A DNA stretch of 52,457 nucleotides from Candidatus Neomarinimicrobiota bacterium (GTDB taxonomy: Bacteria; Fidelibacterota; Marinisomatia; Marinisomatales; TCS55). The notes below the pieces were generated by a model. It was not told where the DNA came from and ran no database searches. It worked only from the letters and a program-made list of their open reading frames with translations. Numbering within the stretch: the first letter of the stretch is position 1; each line of letters starts with the position of its first letter. Position numbers and translations under genes: made by a program. The DNA lies in the NCBI GenBank assembly GCA_018647265.1, contig JABGTK010000022.1:1-52457 (forward strand), read 5' to 3'. Positions 7,925 through 17,331 of this stretch are shown here, piece by piece.

Positions 7925-10366
7925 GTGAAGAAATTTTTCATATTAAGTTTGATGATTGGTTTCATTTTTGGTGAATCGATCTCTGAAAAAACCAAATCCA
8001 TGAAAAAGATGGATGGGTATTTGGATTTGTATTGGGACAACACTACGGGGAAATTGTGGTTGGAGATTGCCCATTTCGAAAAAGAATTTTTATACGTGAA
8101 TTCTCTCATGGCAGGGATGGGCTCCAATGATGTTGGCCTCGATCGCGGCCAACTTGGGAATGAACGTATTGTTTATTTTCATCGTATTGGACCGAAAGTC
8201 CTATTGATTCAACCCAATTATTATTATCGCGCCAATACGAGTGATCCCAAGGAAAAACAATCAGTCGCGGATGGATTTGCAAAATCTGCACTTTGGGGAT
8301 TTAAAGTTGAAGCAGAAGAAAAAAGTCGTGTACTAGTAGATGCTACCGACTTCTTTTTGGATGATGCCCATGGTATCGTAACGCGCCTAAAAAATCAAAA
8401 AATGGGAAATTATAAGGTAGATAAAAGCCGTTCCGCAATTCACCTTCCGGCCACCATGAACTTCCCCAATAATACAGAAGTGGAAGCACTCATGACATAT
8501 ACGGGGACCAACCCGGGAAAATATGTGCGACAGGTAACACCCACTCCTTCTGCTATGACGGTTCGTCTTCATCATTCTTTTGTAGAACTTCCTGATAAAA
8601 ATTACACACCGCGAAACCACGATCCGCGCGCGGGTTATTTCCCAATGTCTTTCCAGGATTATGCTGTCCCGCTGGATGAATCCATTTATATCCGTTACAT
8701 TACTCGACATCGATTGGAAAAGAAACATCCTCAGAAAAGAAGAAGTGAAGCAGTAGAACCCATTGTTTATTATATTGATCCCGGTGTGCCGGAACCGGTG
8801 AAAACGGCCATGCTAGAAAGTGGACGATGGTGGAATCAAGCATTCAATGCCACAGGATATATTGATGCATTTCAAGTCAAAGTACTCCCTGATGGCGCCC
8901 ATCCAATGGATGTCCGTTACAACATGATCCATTGGGTTCATCGGGCCACTCGGGGATGGTCTTACGGCGGCGCTGTGGTTGACCCAAGAACGGGTGAAAT
9001 TATTAAGGGAAATGTATCCCTCGGCTCACTCAGACTCCGCCAAGATTATCTCATCGCCACAGGGCTTCTTGCTCCTTATAATAAGGGCACAGAAGTTCCG
9101 GATCATATGCGTGAATTGGCTCTCGCCCGCGTCCGTCAATTGGTTGCACATGAAATAGGGCATACTATTGGACTTGCTCATAATTATATCGCCAGTACCG
9201 TCGGCCGGGCATCGGTAATGGATTACCCCCATCCTACTGTTTCTTTAGATAAAAATGGTAATGTGGAATGGCGGGATGCCTATGATGCAGGCATCGGCGA
9301 GTGGGATAAAATTACTGTGGAATACGGTTATCAGGATTTTCCGAATGGGACCAATGAAAAAGAAGCACTGGAAGAATTAATCCAAGATGGGATTCGAAGG
9401 GGTTATACTTTTATAACCGATCAGGATGCGCGCCCACTCGGCTCTGCCCATCCAACCGCCCACCTGTGGGATAATGGGAAAGATCCTGTTTCCGAATTGA
9501 AAAATTTAATGGCTGTAAGAAAAGTAGCTCTGAATAAATTTGGAGAAAACAATATTCGAATGGGACAACCATACAGCGATATTGAAGATGTGCTAGTGCC
9601 GATTTATTTTCTCCACCGGTTTCAAATTGAAGGTGCGGCTAAAGTGGTCGGTGGATTGAATTACACTTATGCACTCCGGGGCGATGATCAATTGGTGACA
9701 GAATTCCTTGACCCAAAGTTTCAAATGGATGCACTGGATGAGCTTATAAGCACACTCCAACCAGATGCACTAACTTTGAGAGAAGAATTATTGCAAATTA
9801 TTCCGCCTCGTGCTGCGGGCCGAGGACGAACTCGAGAGTCCTTTAACTCTCGAACTAGTGTCACATTTGATGGTGTCAGCCTTGCAGAAACAGCGGCTAA
9901 TCTAACATGCCGAATGATCTTCCATCCAGCACGAGCCACACGATTGGTTGAATACAACGCCCGCAATTCTAATCAACCGGGATTGGAAAAAGTATTAAGT
10001 GAAATCGTAGACCAAACAATCTTATCAAAGGCTCCTGTCGGACTTAGTGGCGAAGTTAAAAGAAATGTAGATTTTATCGTCCTTGATCATCTTTTGAGTT
10101 TATCCGTAAATAAAAATGCATCCCCAGCCGCCCAATCGATCGCCATGGCAAAAGTAAATTCTTTGGCACTTCACCTGTTACGATTTCGTGGAAAATCATC
10201 CAGAGTCAGATCCCATAATAACATGCTTCAGCATCGGATAAAAATATTCATGGATGAACCAGAAGATTTTGAACCAATCAAGGTTCTAGAAGCACCTCCC
10301 GGATCTCCTATTGGGGCTGAGTTTGGATGTACATTTGAAAATCCATTCACAAATAATTCTAATTAA
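7925..10366 (+). CDS. exported zinc-dependent metalloprotease (DUF5117/DUF4953-type)
   Basis: An 813-residue exported protein with a short signal peptide (about residues 1-16). The start is GTG at 7925, fixed by a near-perfect AGGAGGT ribosome site at 7914-7920. The zinc site is HEIGHTIGLAHN, with His409, Glu410, His413, Gly416 and His419 in the extended HExxHxxGxxH form of metzincins; VMDYPHP about 30 residues later is a plausible Met-turn. The N-terminal 300 residues (GYLDLYWDNTTGKLWLEI, GNERIVYFHRIGPKVLL) match my recollection of the DUF5117 module placed before the DUF4953 protease domain in FCB bacteria. Substrate is unknown; a role in degrading extracellular or periplasmic protein is likely. 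It forms an operon with the propeller gene 12 bp downstream. Confidence 0.88.
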   Translation: MKKFFILSLMIGFIFGESISEKTKSMKKMDGYLDLYWDNTTGKLWLEIAHFEKEFLYVNSLMAGMGSNDVGLDRGQLGNERIVYFHRIGPKVLLIQPNYYYRANTSDPKEKQSVADGFAKSALWGFKVEAEEKSRVLVDATDFFLDDAHGIVTRLKNQKMGNYKVDKSRSAIHLPATMNFPNNTEVEALMTYTGTNPGKYVRQVTPTPSAMTVRLHHSFVELPDKNYTPRNHDPRAGYFPMSFQDYAVPLDESIYIRYITRHRLEKKHPQKRRSEAVEPIVYYIDPGVPEPVKTAMLESGRWWNQAFNATGYIDAFQVKVLPDGAHPMDVRYNMIHWVHRATRGWSYGGAVVDPRTGEIIKGNVSLGSLRLRQDYLIATGLLAPYNKGTEVPDHMRELALARVRQLVAHEIGHTIGLAHNYIASTVGRASVMDYPHPTVSLDKNGNVEWRDAYDAGIGEWDKITVEYGYQDFPNGTNEKEALEELIQDGIRRGYTFITDQDARPLGSAHPTAHLWDNGKDPVSELKNLMAVRKVALNKFGENNIRMGQPYSDIEDVLVPIYFLHRFQIEGAAKVVGGLNYTYALRGDDQLVTEFLDPKFQMDALDELISTLQPDALTLREELLQIIPPRAAGRGRTRESFNSRTSVTFDGVSLAETAANLTCRMIFHPARATRLVEYNARNSNQPGLEKVLSEIVDQTILSKAPVGLSGEVKRNVDFIVLDHLLSLSVNKNASPAAQSIAMAKVNSLALHLLRFRGKSSRVRSHNNMLQHRIKIFMDEPEDFEPIKVLEAPPGSPIGAEFGCTFENPFTNNSN

Positions 10367-10378
10367 AAGGAAGTAAAA

Positions 10379-13300
10379 ATGAAACGCAAAATCCTATTTA
10401 TTCTTATTATGATATCCGCTATCCTTTCAGCAGATGGTTTGGATATGAAAAAATTCAAAGGAATGAAAGCACGTAGCATTGGTCCTGGCGGTATGAGCGG
10501 GCGTGTAACATCCATTGATGTTGTCCTGTCCAATACGGATGTTATATACGTTGGTACAGCATCTGGTGGATTATGGAAATCTGAAAGTGGCGGCATCAAA
10601 TGGGAACCCATATTTGACGACCAAAAAGCTGCATCCATTGGAGATGTAACGGTTGACCCAACCAATCCCGACGTGATCTGGGTGGGCACCGGCGAAGGCA
10701 ACCCGCGGAATAGTCAATCGGCTGGATTTGGTATTTATAAAAGTATTGATGGGGGTAAAAACTGGGACTTTAAAGGACTGGGCGAAACGCGAAATATCCA
10801 TCGTGTTTTGGTTAATCCTAAAAATAGCGATGAAGTATATGTTGGCGCCCAAGGACCAGCCTGGGGAGAAACCGAGCACCGTGGTGTTTTCAAGACATCC
10901 GATGGAGGTGATACATGGGAAAAGATTCTCTATATTGATGAAAAAACCGGCATCGGCGAATTGGTGATGGACCCTCGAAATCCGGACAAACTTATTGCCA
11001 ATATGTGGCAGTTCAGGCGGTGGCCTTGGTTCTTCAAATCCGGTGGACCAAGTTCAGGTATGCACATCACGTTTGATGGTGGTAAAACATGGAAAAAACG
11101 AACCGATAAAGACGGTCTTCCTAAAGGCGACTTGGGACGGATGGGCATCGCCATTGCACCAAGTAATCCAAAACTTATTTATGCCTTAATTGAATCGAAA
11201 AAGAATGCACTTTATAAATCAGAAGATGGCGGTTTTAAGTGGAAAAAAGTGTCTGATAAAAATATTGGCGGGCGCCCTTTTTACTATGCAGAAATTTATG
11301 TTGACCCTATTAATGAAAACAGAATCTATAACCTTCACACCTATGTAACTGTTTCTAACGATGGAGGTAAAACATTTGGCTCCCTTATGACCGCTTATGG
11401 CGCCAATGGTGTCCACCCGGATCACCATGCGTTTTGGGGACATCCAACTAATCCCAATTTTATTATTGAAGGAAATGATGGTGGATTGAATATTTCATTG
11501 GATCGTGGCAAAACTTGGCGATTTGTGGAGAATCTCCCTGTGGCCCAGTTCTACCACATTAACTATGACATGGATTGGCCATACAACGTTTATGGCGGTA
11601 TGCAGGATAATGGTTCATGGCGCGGTCCCGCTTATGTTTGGCGATCCGGTGGTATCCGAAATTCCTATTGGGACGAGTTGGCCTTTGGCGATGGATTTGA
11701 TGTGGTTCCACATCCAGGGAACTCCCGATTTGGTTATGCCATGAGTCAACAAGGATATGTAAGCCGATATGACCTAATAACAGGCCATCAACAAATGATT
11801 CGCCCTGTTCACCCAAAAGGAGAATATCTTCGTTTCAATTGGAATTCGGCTATTGCCCAAGATCCATTCGATGAAGATGCTATATTTTTTGGCAGCCAAT
11901 ATGTTCATTACAGTACCGATCGTGGAAATAATTGGGAAATCATTTCTCCTGACCTCACCACCAACGATCCTGAAAAACAAAAACAACATGAAAGTGGTGG
12001 ATTAACATTTGATGCTACCGGTGCGGAAAATTTCACAACTATTTTGGTCATTGAACCCAGTCCTTTAGATCACAATGTAATATGGGTTGGCACGGATGAT
12101 GGTAATGTGCAACTCACTACCGATCGTGGAAAAACTTGGAATAATGTAAATAAGAAAATTCATGGTGCGCCTGCGGGCAGTTGGGTGGCACAAATTAATG
12201 CATCTAAATATGATCCGGCCGAAGCGGTTGTTGTCATTAATAATTATCGCCGTAATGACTGGAAACCATACGTTTTTAAAACTGATAATTATGGTAAATC
12301 CTGGAAATCTATTGCTGATGAAGATAAAGTTTGGGGACATGCATTAAGTTATGTACAAGATCCTGTTGAGCAAAATCTCCAATTTTTAGGGACTGAATAT
12401 GGTCTTTATGTTACTTTGGATAATGCAAAAACTTGGACAAAATGGACCAGCGGATATCCCACAGTTTCCACCATGGATTTGAAGATACATCCAAGAGAGC
12501 ATGACCTTGTGATTGGCACATTTGGCAGAGCGGCTTATATCTTGGATGATATTCGACCCTTGCGGGAAATGGCCTCTACCAAAAATAATCTAATGAAAAA
12601 ACGACTCCACTTTTTCGAACCACCAACTGCCGTTCTAGCTATCAATCGCCAAGCATCGGGAACTAGGTTTGAAGCTAACGCAATATTCACTGGGAAAAAC
12701 CGAAGTCGTGGCGCCATGTTGACCTTTGTGTTCAATCCTGATAAAAAGAAAAAGAAAGAAAAACCTAAAAATAGCTCCAGCGATAAAAAAGGAAAATCCG
12801 AGGACAAAAAAGAAAAGGTAACCATGGAAGTCATGGATGTTGATGGTAATATTATTCGCACGGTAAAACACAATGTAGAAACGGGTGTTAATCGAATTTA
12901 TTGGGGATTGCGTCGAAAAGGAGTTCGTTATCCTAATTCACCTAAGTCAACCAAACCTGATGCACGTGAACCGGGCGGCCCTCCCGTTTTACCAGGTGAA
13001 TACACTATTCGTTTATCCCATGGGAAGGATTCAACATCACAAATCGTAAATGTTATTTTAGATCCACGTGTAGGTATTAATACTCGAAATCTGGAACGGC
13101 TCCAGCCGATATATGAGCGGCAAATGGAAATTACTGCATCGGTCACCAAAGCCATGGATCGGATTCGGGAATCAAAAAAGATTATTGAATCAATAAATAA
13201 AATGCTGGATGCGAAAAAGAATAAATCACATAAAGCACTCAAGAAAAATGGTAAATCAATGACCGACAGCCTGAAAGTTCTGGAAGAACTTATCGTTAAT

Positions 13301-13561
13301 AAAAAAGGACTCCAGGGCATTGTGAGAAGTCCCAATATTCTCAGTGGAAAGATTGGCGCCATTAATGGGTATTTATACAGCAATTTGACCGGACCTAATT
13401 CAAGTCACGATTACTTACTTGAATATTCAGAAACTGAAACGGAAAAAGTTTTAGATAAAATAAATCAATTTTTCAAAGATGATTGGCCAAAATATCAATC
13501 GGCAGTTGAGGATGAAAAATTATCCCTATTTAAAGACTATAAACCGATTACGGTAGATTAG
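10379..13561 (+). CDS. sortilin/VPS10-like Asp-box beta-propeller, exported
   Basis: A 1060-residue protein with a signal peptide (about residues 1-18) and an AAGGAAG ribosome site. Most of it is a large propeller: at least nine Asp-box blades are visible, for example KSIDGGKNW, KTSDGGDTW, TFDGGKTW, KSEDGGFKW, SNDGGKTF, LDRGKTW, STDRGNNW, TTDRGKTW and TDNYGKSW. The opening GPGGMSGRVTSIDV and the phrase VGTASGGLWKS are typical of the bacterial VPS10/BNR group often mislabelled glycosyl hydrolase. Around residues 785-815 there is a very basic low-complexity linker, followed by a FlgD-like or Ig-like segment (GVNRIYWGLRRKG, LPGEYTIRL) and a C-terminal helical part. Probably a binding or scaffolding partner of the cotranscribed protease; no catalytic residues are recognised. 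Confidence 0.85.
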   Translation: MKRKILFILIMISAILSADGLDMKKFKGMKARSIGPGGMSGRVTSIDVVLSNTDVIYVGTASGGLWKSESGGIKWEPIFDDQKAASIGDVTVDPTNPDVIWVGTGEGNPRNSQSAGFGIYKSIDGGKNWDFKGLGETRNIHRVLVNPKNSDEVYVGAQGPAWGETEHRGVFKTSDGGDTWEKILYIDEKTGIGELVMDPRNPDKLIANMWQFRRWPWFFKSGGPSSGMHITFDGGKTWKKRTDKDGLPKGDLGRMGIAIAPSNPKLIYALIESKKNALYKSEDGGFKWKKVSDKNIGGRPFYYAEIYVDPINENRIYNLHTYVTVSNDGGKTFGSLMTAYGANGVHPDHHAFWGHPTNPNFIIEGNDGGLNISLDRGKTWRFVENLPVAQFYHINYDMDWPYNVYGGMQDNGSWRGPAYVWRSGGIRNSYWDELAFGDGFDVVPHPGNSRFGYAMSQQGYVSRYDLITGHQQMIRPVHPKGEYLRFNWNSAIAQDPFDEDAIFFGSQYVHYSTDRGNNWEIISPDLTTNDPEKQKQHESGGLTFDATGAENFTTILVIEPSPLDHNVIWVGTDDGNVQLTTDRGKTWNNVNKKIHGAPAGSWVAQINASKYDPAEAVVVINNYRRNDWKPYVFKTDNYGKSWKSIADEDKVWGHALSYVQDPVEQNLQFLGTEYGLYVTLDNAKTWTKWTSGYPTVSTMDLKIHPREHDLVIGTFGRAAYILDDIRPLREMASTKNNLMKKRLHFFEPPTAVLAINRQASGTRFEANAIFTGKNRSRGAMLTFVFNPDKKKKKEKPKNSSSDKKGKSEDKKEKVTMEVMDVDGNIIRTVKHNVETGVNRIYWGLRRKGVRYPNSPKSTKPDAREPGGPPVLPGEYTIRLSHGKDSTSQIVNVILDPRVGINTRNLERLQPIYERQMEITASVTKAMDRIRESKKIIESINKMLDAKKNKSHKALKKNGKSMTDSLKVLEELIVNKKGLQGIVRSPNILSGKIGAINGYLYSNLTGPNSSHDYLLEYSETETEKVLDKINQFFKDDWPKYQSAVEDEKLSLFKDYKPITVD

Positions 13562-13568
13562 AATAAAT

Positions 13569-13597
13569 AAAAAAGGGTCGTACTTCGACTCTTTTTT
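13569..13597. terminator. bidirectional terminator between convergent operons
   Basis: AAAAAAGGGTCG (13569-13580) pairs with CGACTCTTTTTT (13586-13597) across a 5-nt loop, with one G-T wobble. T runs lie on both strands, so it can serve the propeller operon (plus) and the lipoprotein/RmuC operon (minus). Its right edge touches the stop codon of the minus-strand gene. Confidence 0.82.
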
Positions 13598-14006
13598 ATT
13601 TTGCTGTAATAGTCCACTCAAGAATTCCATTAAACTTGGTTCCTTGAATCACCGCTTTCTTTGGCGTGGTTGTGGATGATCCATCCACACTGGTTGCATT
13701 GCCCGTCACTGTATATTGATAAATCGTTCCACCATTGGCATCTTCCAGACGGACAATAGTCGTATCACTACTTTTAAAATCTGTAACAATTAATGTGGAT
13801 GCCACGGATTTTCCTGCCTGCAGGTTGAAGGATAAATCAATTGTTTCATCAAAAGTATAATTGTCTCCGCGAACGCTAAATGAAAAAGCCGATGGTGTAT
13901 TAATCACTACCGGAAGATTCTCCACCAATCCATGATTCGGGTCAGGCGGGCCGACGCAGGAAGACAAGAAAAACGATAAAAGGGTAAACGATAAAAATTT
14001 CTTCAT
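13596..14006 (-). CDS. small lipoprotein of unknown function
   Basis: A 136-residue protein with a lipoprotein signal ending LSSC (about Cys17). The remainder is rich in Ser, Thr and beta-prone residues (SFSVRGDNYTFDETIDLSF, TIYQYTVTGNATSVDGS) and looks like a single beta-sandwich of the kind found in surface lipoproteins. I do not recognise a family. Its ATG overlaps the rmuC stop by 4 bp and it is the last gene of the minus-strand run pepA, HD hydrolase, rmuC, lipoprotein, ending at the shared terminator. Confidence 0.7.
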   Translation of the reverse strand: MKKFLSFTLLSFFLSSCVGPPDPNHGLVENLPVVINTPSAFSFSVRGDNYTFDETIDLSFNLQAGKSVASTLIVTDFKSSDTTIVRLEDANGGTIYQYTVTGNATSVDGSSTTTPKKAVIQGTKFNGILEWTITAK

Positions 14007-15100
14007 TCGCCTAACGTATCCAGACTTTCATCTTGTCCCAACTGCAACTCTTCAATTTTATCCATAGGTTTTTCTAATGCACGGCGGCGTGTGCCAGTAA
14101 GATCTTCATAATGCGTAGTAACTGTCCCCAGTGTTTTTCCTAACGCATCAAGTTTCTCAATAAATTTTTCCCATTGTTCCTTAAAGACGCCAACCAGTTT
14201 TTGCATTTCACCCGCTTTTTGCTCCATTGAAAAATTGGAGACAGATTGTCTAATTAGTGACAATACAGCATAGAGTGTAATGGGTGAACAAAGTAATACT
14301 TTCCTGGAGAGTGAAAAATCAATCAAGTCTCGATCTTCTTGATTTAAAAAAGCATAAATACTTTCATTGGGGATAAACATGAGCACATAGTCCACCGTAC
14401 CCCCTTCAGGGTCGATATAGGTGCGTTTCTCAATCGCTTTCACATGCTTGCGAACGTCCGCAAGAAATGCCTTTTTCTCAGCAGCCTGCTCATTTTCATT
14501 ATCCGTACCTAGATAATTTTCATAATGGGTTAGGGGAAATTTCACATCCATATTAAGACATTTTTTATCTGGGAGTTTAAAGGTGAAATCAGGACGACCT
14601 TCCCCTGCTTGGGCTTGCTTTTCAAAATTGATTCCTTCCACCAATCCCATAAAACTAAGAATATCCTCCACCATCCGTTCGCCCCATTGGCCTCGCGCTT
14701 GAGAACTGGATAAAATACGGGAAAGTTTTGTTGTTGTATCAGCTAGGTCACCAATCCCTTTTTGAGAATTTGCAACCTGCCCTTTCAGTTCATTGGTGGA
14801 TTTATCAAGTCCATCCAACTTTTTCTTCATTTCAACCAAAGATTGATCGATCAATTCTTTTTTCTGATTCAATTGCCCATCAGAAGATTTTACCAATTCA
14901 CCAAATTTATTTTCTGCCAGTTTTAGAAAGGTCTCTAAGTTTTGATCTAATGCTTGTTTGGATAAATCGCCAAATTCAACTTTAAGCTGATCTCTGCTAG
15001 ATTGGGCAGCATCGATCTCTTTTTGACGAAAGAACCAAACAATTCCTGCCCCTGCCCCAAAGCCAACCAGAAATAAAATAATGCCAGTAATAAATGTCAT
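14003..15100 (-). CDS. rmuC: RmuC family DNA recombination protein
   Basis: A 365-residue protein with an N-terminal membrane segment (ITGIILFLVGFGAGAGIVWFF), a coiled-coil region to about residue 120, and the RmuC nuclease-like domain: GQWGERMVEDIL, then GEGRPDFTFKLPDKKCLNMD and VKFPL, which supply the E, D and D-x-K residues of a PD-(D/E)XK fold. The segments VDYVLMFIPNESIYAFL and LLCSPITLYAVL are characteristic of the family. RmuC limits inversions at short inverted repeats in Escherichia coli; biochemical activity is not well established. Start and stop overlap both neighbours by 4 bp, so it is translationally coupled to the HD hydrolase and the small lipoprotein. Confidence 0.93.
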   Translation of the reverse strand: MTFITGIILFLVGFGAGAGIVWFFRQKEIDAAQSSRDQLKVEFGDLSKQALDQNLETFLKLAENKFGELVKSSDGQLNQKKELIDQSLVEMKKKLDGLDKSTNELKGQVANSQKGIGDLADTTTKLSRILSSSQARGQWGERMVEDILSFMGLVEGINFEKQAQAGEGRPDFTFKLPDKKCLNMDVKFPLTHYENYLGTDNENEQAAEKKAFLADVRKHVKAIEKRTYIDPEGGTVDYVLMFIPNESIYAFLNQEDRDLIDFSLSRKVLLCSPITLYAVLSLIRQSVSNFSMEQKAGEMQKLVGVFKEQWEKFIEKLDALGKTLGTVTTHYEDLTGTRRRALEKPMDKIEELQLGQDESLDTLGE

Positions 15101-15681
15101 GCTATCTCTATACTTCCCTTCAATTCTAAAATGTCTGCTTTTTCTTTTAAGGCGTCAATCACAAATTGGATATGTTCTGTCATGTCAACCTCAAGTTCTT
15201 CGATACTTTGAAAAATATCTTCCCTTAAAACGGATGCGGCGAATGACTTTTGTTTCAATTTCTTTTTCACGGATTTTGGTTTTACTTCAAAAATTGACTT
15301 AGACGGACGTACATAAGTTACGGCAAAAATGAATCCGGTCAATTCATCCACGGCGAAAAGTGCTTTAGCCATAAAGGTGTCTCTGGAAATTCCTGAATAA
15401 GTCGCATGGCCCATAATGGCTCTGGTGATAGATTCGGGATATCCTTTTTCTTTCAGGATTTTGTTCCCCCGAAAGGGATGTTCTTCCATGGATGGATATT
15501 TCTCATAATCAAAATCGTGCATAAGTCCTGTCATTCCCCATTCATCGGAATTACCATCATATTGTTCTGCCATTTTCCGCATGACTTGTTCTACACCCAA
15601 TGCATGTCGTCGCAAACTATCTGTTTTGGTATATTCATATAGCAGTTCCAACGCATCTTCTCTTGAAGGAAAACTTGCCAT
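15097..15681 (-). CDS. HD-domain phosphohydrolase
   Basis: A 194-residue cytoplasmic protein. RRHALGVEQVMRKMAEQY supplies the first metal-binding His and GLMHDFDYEKYP the HD dyad; HPFRGNKIL and AIMGHATY provide further conserved His residues of the HD/HDIG superfamily, which hydrolyses phosphomonoesters, nucleotides or cyclic dinucleotides. The C-terminal part (RPSKSIFEVKPKSVKKKLKQ, SIEELEVDMTEHI) is typical of a widespread stand-alone group annotated only as HDIG-domain proteins. The substrate cannot be deduced. Its ATG shares one base with the pepA stop (TAATG), and its stop overlaps the rmuC start. Confidence 0.88.
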   Translation of the reverse strand: MASFPSREDALELLYEYTKTDSLRRHALGVEQVMRKMAEQYDGNSDEWGMTGLMHDFDYEKYPSMEEHPFRGNKILKEKGYPESITRAIMGHATYSGISRDTFMAKALFAVDELTGFIFAVTYVRPSKSIFEVKPKSVKKKLKQKSFAASVLREDIFQSIEELEVDMTEHIQFVIDALKEKADILELKGSIEIA

Positions 15682-17150
15682 TAAACGCCCAAAAGATCAA
15701 CAACTAGACGAATAACTTCTCCCGTGGCCATACCTTTATTATGATAGGGCAAATCTCTATCTCCCCAAGCAGTTCCGGCAATGTCAAAGTGACACCAAGG
15801 AATATCATCATCTACAAATGCTTTCAGGAATGCCCCGCCAGCGATTGTACCCGCCTGCATGGGTGCGCCTACATTTTTTACATCGGCTATTGCGGATTTC
15901 ACTTGTGCCAAATATTCATCCCAAAGGGGGAATTCCCAAACTTTTTCTGCTGTTGTTTTGGAAGACGATTTAATGGATTCTACCAGTGCTTCATCTGTAC
16001 CCATGATTCCTGTAGCCACATGGCCTAAGGTTACCACAACAGCGCCAGTGAGGGTGGCAAAATCAATCATATATTCCGGATCATAATTCTTGGATGCATA
16101 GGATAAAGCATCGGCTAAAATTAAGCGTCCTTCTGCATCGGTGTTCAACACCTCGATTGTTTTGCCATTATAGGCGGTGAGCACATCTCCGGGGCGATAG
16201 GCCTTATCACCACTCATATTTTCAGTAGAAGGAATAATACCTACAATATTCATTTTTGGCTTCAATTCCGCCACTGCTTTCATGACACCAAGTACTACAC
16301 CGGATCCACACATGTCGTACTTCATTTCATCCATTTTAGCCGATGGTTTTATGGATATGCCACCACTGTCAAATGTGAGACCTTTACCCACCAATACTTT
16401 AGGTTTTTGTTTTTTTGGGCCACCCATATATTCCATAATGATAAATTTTGGTGGCACTTCTGTACCTGAGGCTACACCAGCTAAAGCGCCCATCCCCATT
16501 TTGGTAAATTTTGCTCTATCAAAAATGGTCACTTTCATGCCACCGGATTTCCCAATCTCTTGCGCCTTCTCAGCCAAATGAGTCGGCGTAGCCACATTCC
16601 CCGGACGATTCTCTACATCTCTGGCAAGACACACACCATTGGCTATGATGGCCCCTTTTACTACAGCTTGTTTATTGTCGCCAATGATAGTGGCACCCTT
16701 CATGTCGAAAAGGTCTTCGTCCGTGGTCTTGAATTCATTGAACTGGTAACTACCCAACACGAGGCCTTCTGCCGTAGCTTGGGATTGATAGTCATCCTTC
16801 GCTTCTACAGGTATAAGGAAAGAAACAGACTCTACTTTATTAGCCACACACGCTTTGGAAACACCACCTCCGGCTTTGCGCAAAGTTTCTCCATTAAGTT
16901 TACCTCGTTTGCCGAGACCAAATACAAATGCAATTGCACCTTTTTTTCCAACAACTGTTTTGACTTCACCCACCTTACCTTTAATGAGATTGGCCGCCAG
17001 AGCATTAGAAAGTCCTCGTCCCAATTTCCGATTCACACCTTGGAATTGACGGGAAAGTTTCAGATCATCATAGATGCCTACCGCAATAGCATCTGCTTTG
17101 ATATTACGCCAATCGCCTGAACTATGTTTTATTTTTGAAAGATGTGCCAT
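15681..17150 (-). CDS. pepA: leucyl aminopeptidase (M17 family)
   Basis: A 489-residue cytoplasmic aminopeptidase. The catalytic C-terminal domain carries VGKGLTFDSGGISIKPS and MKYDMCGSG, with the metal-binding Lys and Asp residues, and the family signature NTDAEGRLILADAL with metal-binding Asp/Glu and the catalytic Arg. The N-terminal macro-like domain precedes it (from AIAVGIYDD). The frame opens at a TTG (17162), but the ATG at 17150 has GAGG at 17155-17158 and is preferred. It removes N-terminal residues from peptides in the cytoplasm, with two divalent metals in a hexamer in known members. It is the first gene of the minus-strand operon that continues with an HD hydrolase and rmuC. Confidence 0.95.
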   Translation of the reverse strand: MAHLSKIKHSSGDWRNIKADAIAVGIYDDLKLSRQFQGVNRKLGRGLSNALAANLIKGKVGEVKTVVGKKGAIAFVFGLGKRGKLNGETLRKAGGGVSKACVANKVESVSFLIPVEAKDDYQSQATAEGLVLGSYQFNEFKTTDEDLFDMKGATIIGDNKQAVVKGAIIANGVCLARDVENRPGNVATPTHLAEKAQEIGKSGGMKVTIFDRAKFTKMGMGALAGVASGTEVPPKFIIMEYMGGPKKQKPKVLVGKGLTFDSGGISIKPSAKMDEMKYDMCGSGVVLGVMKAVAELKPKMNIVGIIPSTENMSGDKAYRPGDVLTAYNGKTIEVLNTDAEGRLILADALSYASKNYDPEYMIDFATLTGAVVVTLGHVATGIMGTDEALVESIKSSSKTTAEKVWEFPLWDEYLAQVKSAIADVKNVGAPMQAGTIAGGAFLKAFVDDDIPWCHFDIAGTAWGDRDLPYHNKGMATGEVIRLVVDLLGV

Positions 17151-17251
17151 CTTTAACCTCAAATTTTGAATGAATTAAATATTATCTAGGCATAAAATTA
17201 GTATTTTCATTTACATTTTCAAATATGGGAATAAATAAAGTGAATTGTTTA

Positions 17252-17301
17252 TTCAAAATACTCCAAATTATTTTGAACATGGTATTTAATCATATTATAA
17301 G
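17252..17301 (+). promoter_or_regulatory. promoter and candidate operator of the orphan higA
   Basis: A sigma-70-like pair TTGAAC (17273-17278) and TATAAG (17296-17301) with 17-bp spacing lies 30 bp before the higA ATG. A perfect inverted repeat TTCAAAAT (17252-17259) and ATTTTGAA (17270-17277) overlaps the -35 element, a position suited to autorepression by the XRE-type antitoxin. The promoter match is by eye, and FCB promoters can differ from this consensus. Confidence 0.45.
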
Positions 17302-17331
17302 TAATATTTGTGTGATATTTAGAAGAATAAT

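Noticed and set aside
12928-13383. Minus-strand open frame of 151 codons in the propeller gene
   Set aside because: Shadow of the coding strand with no start signal; the plus-strand gene has clear domain content.
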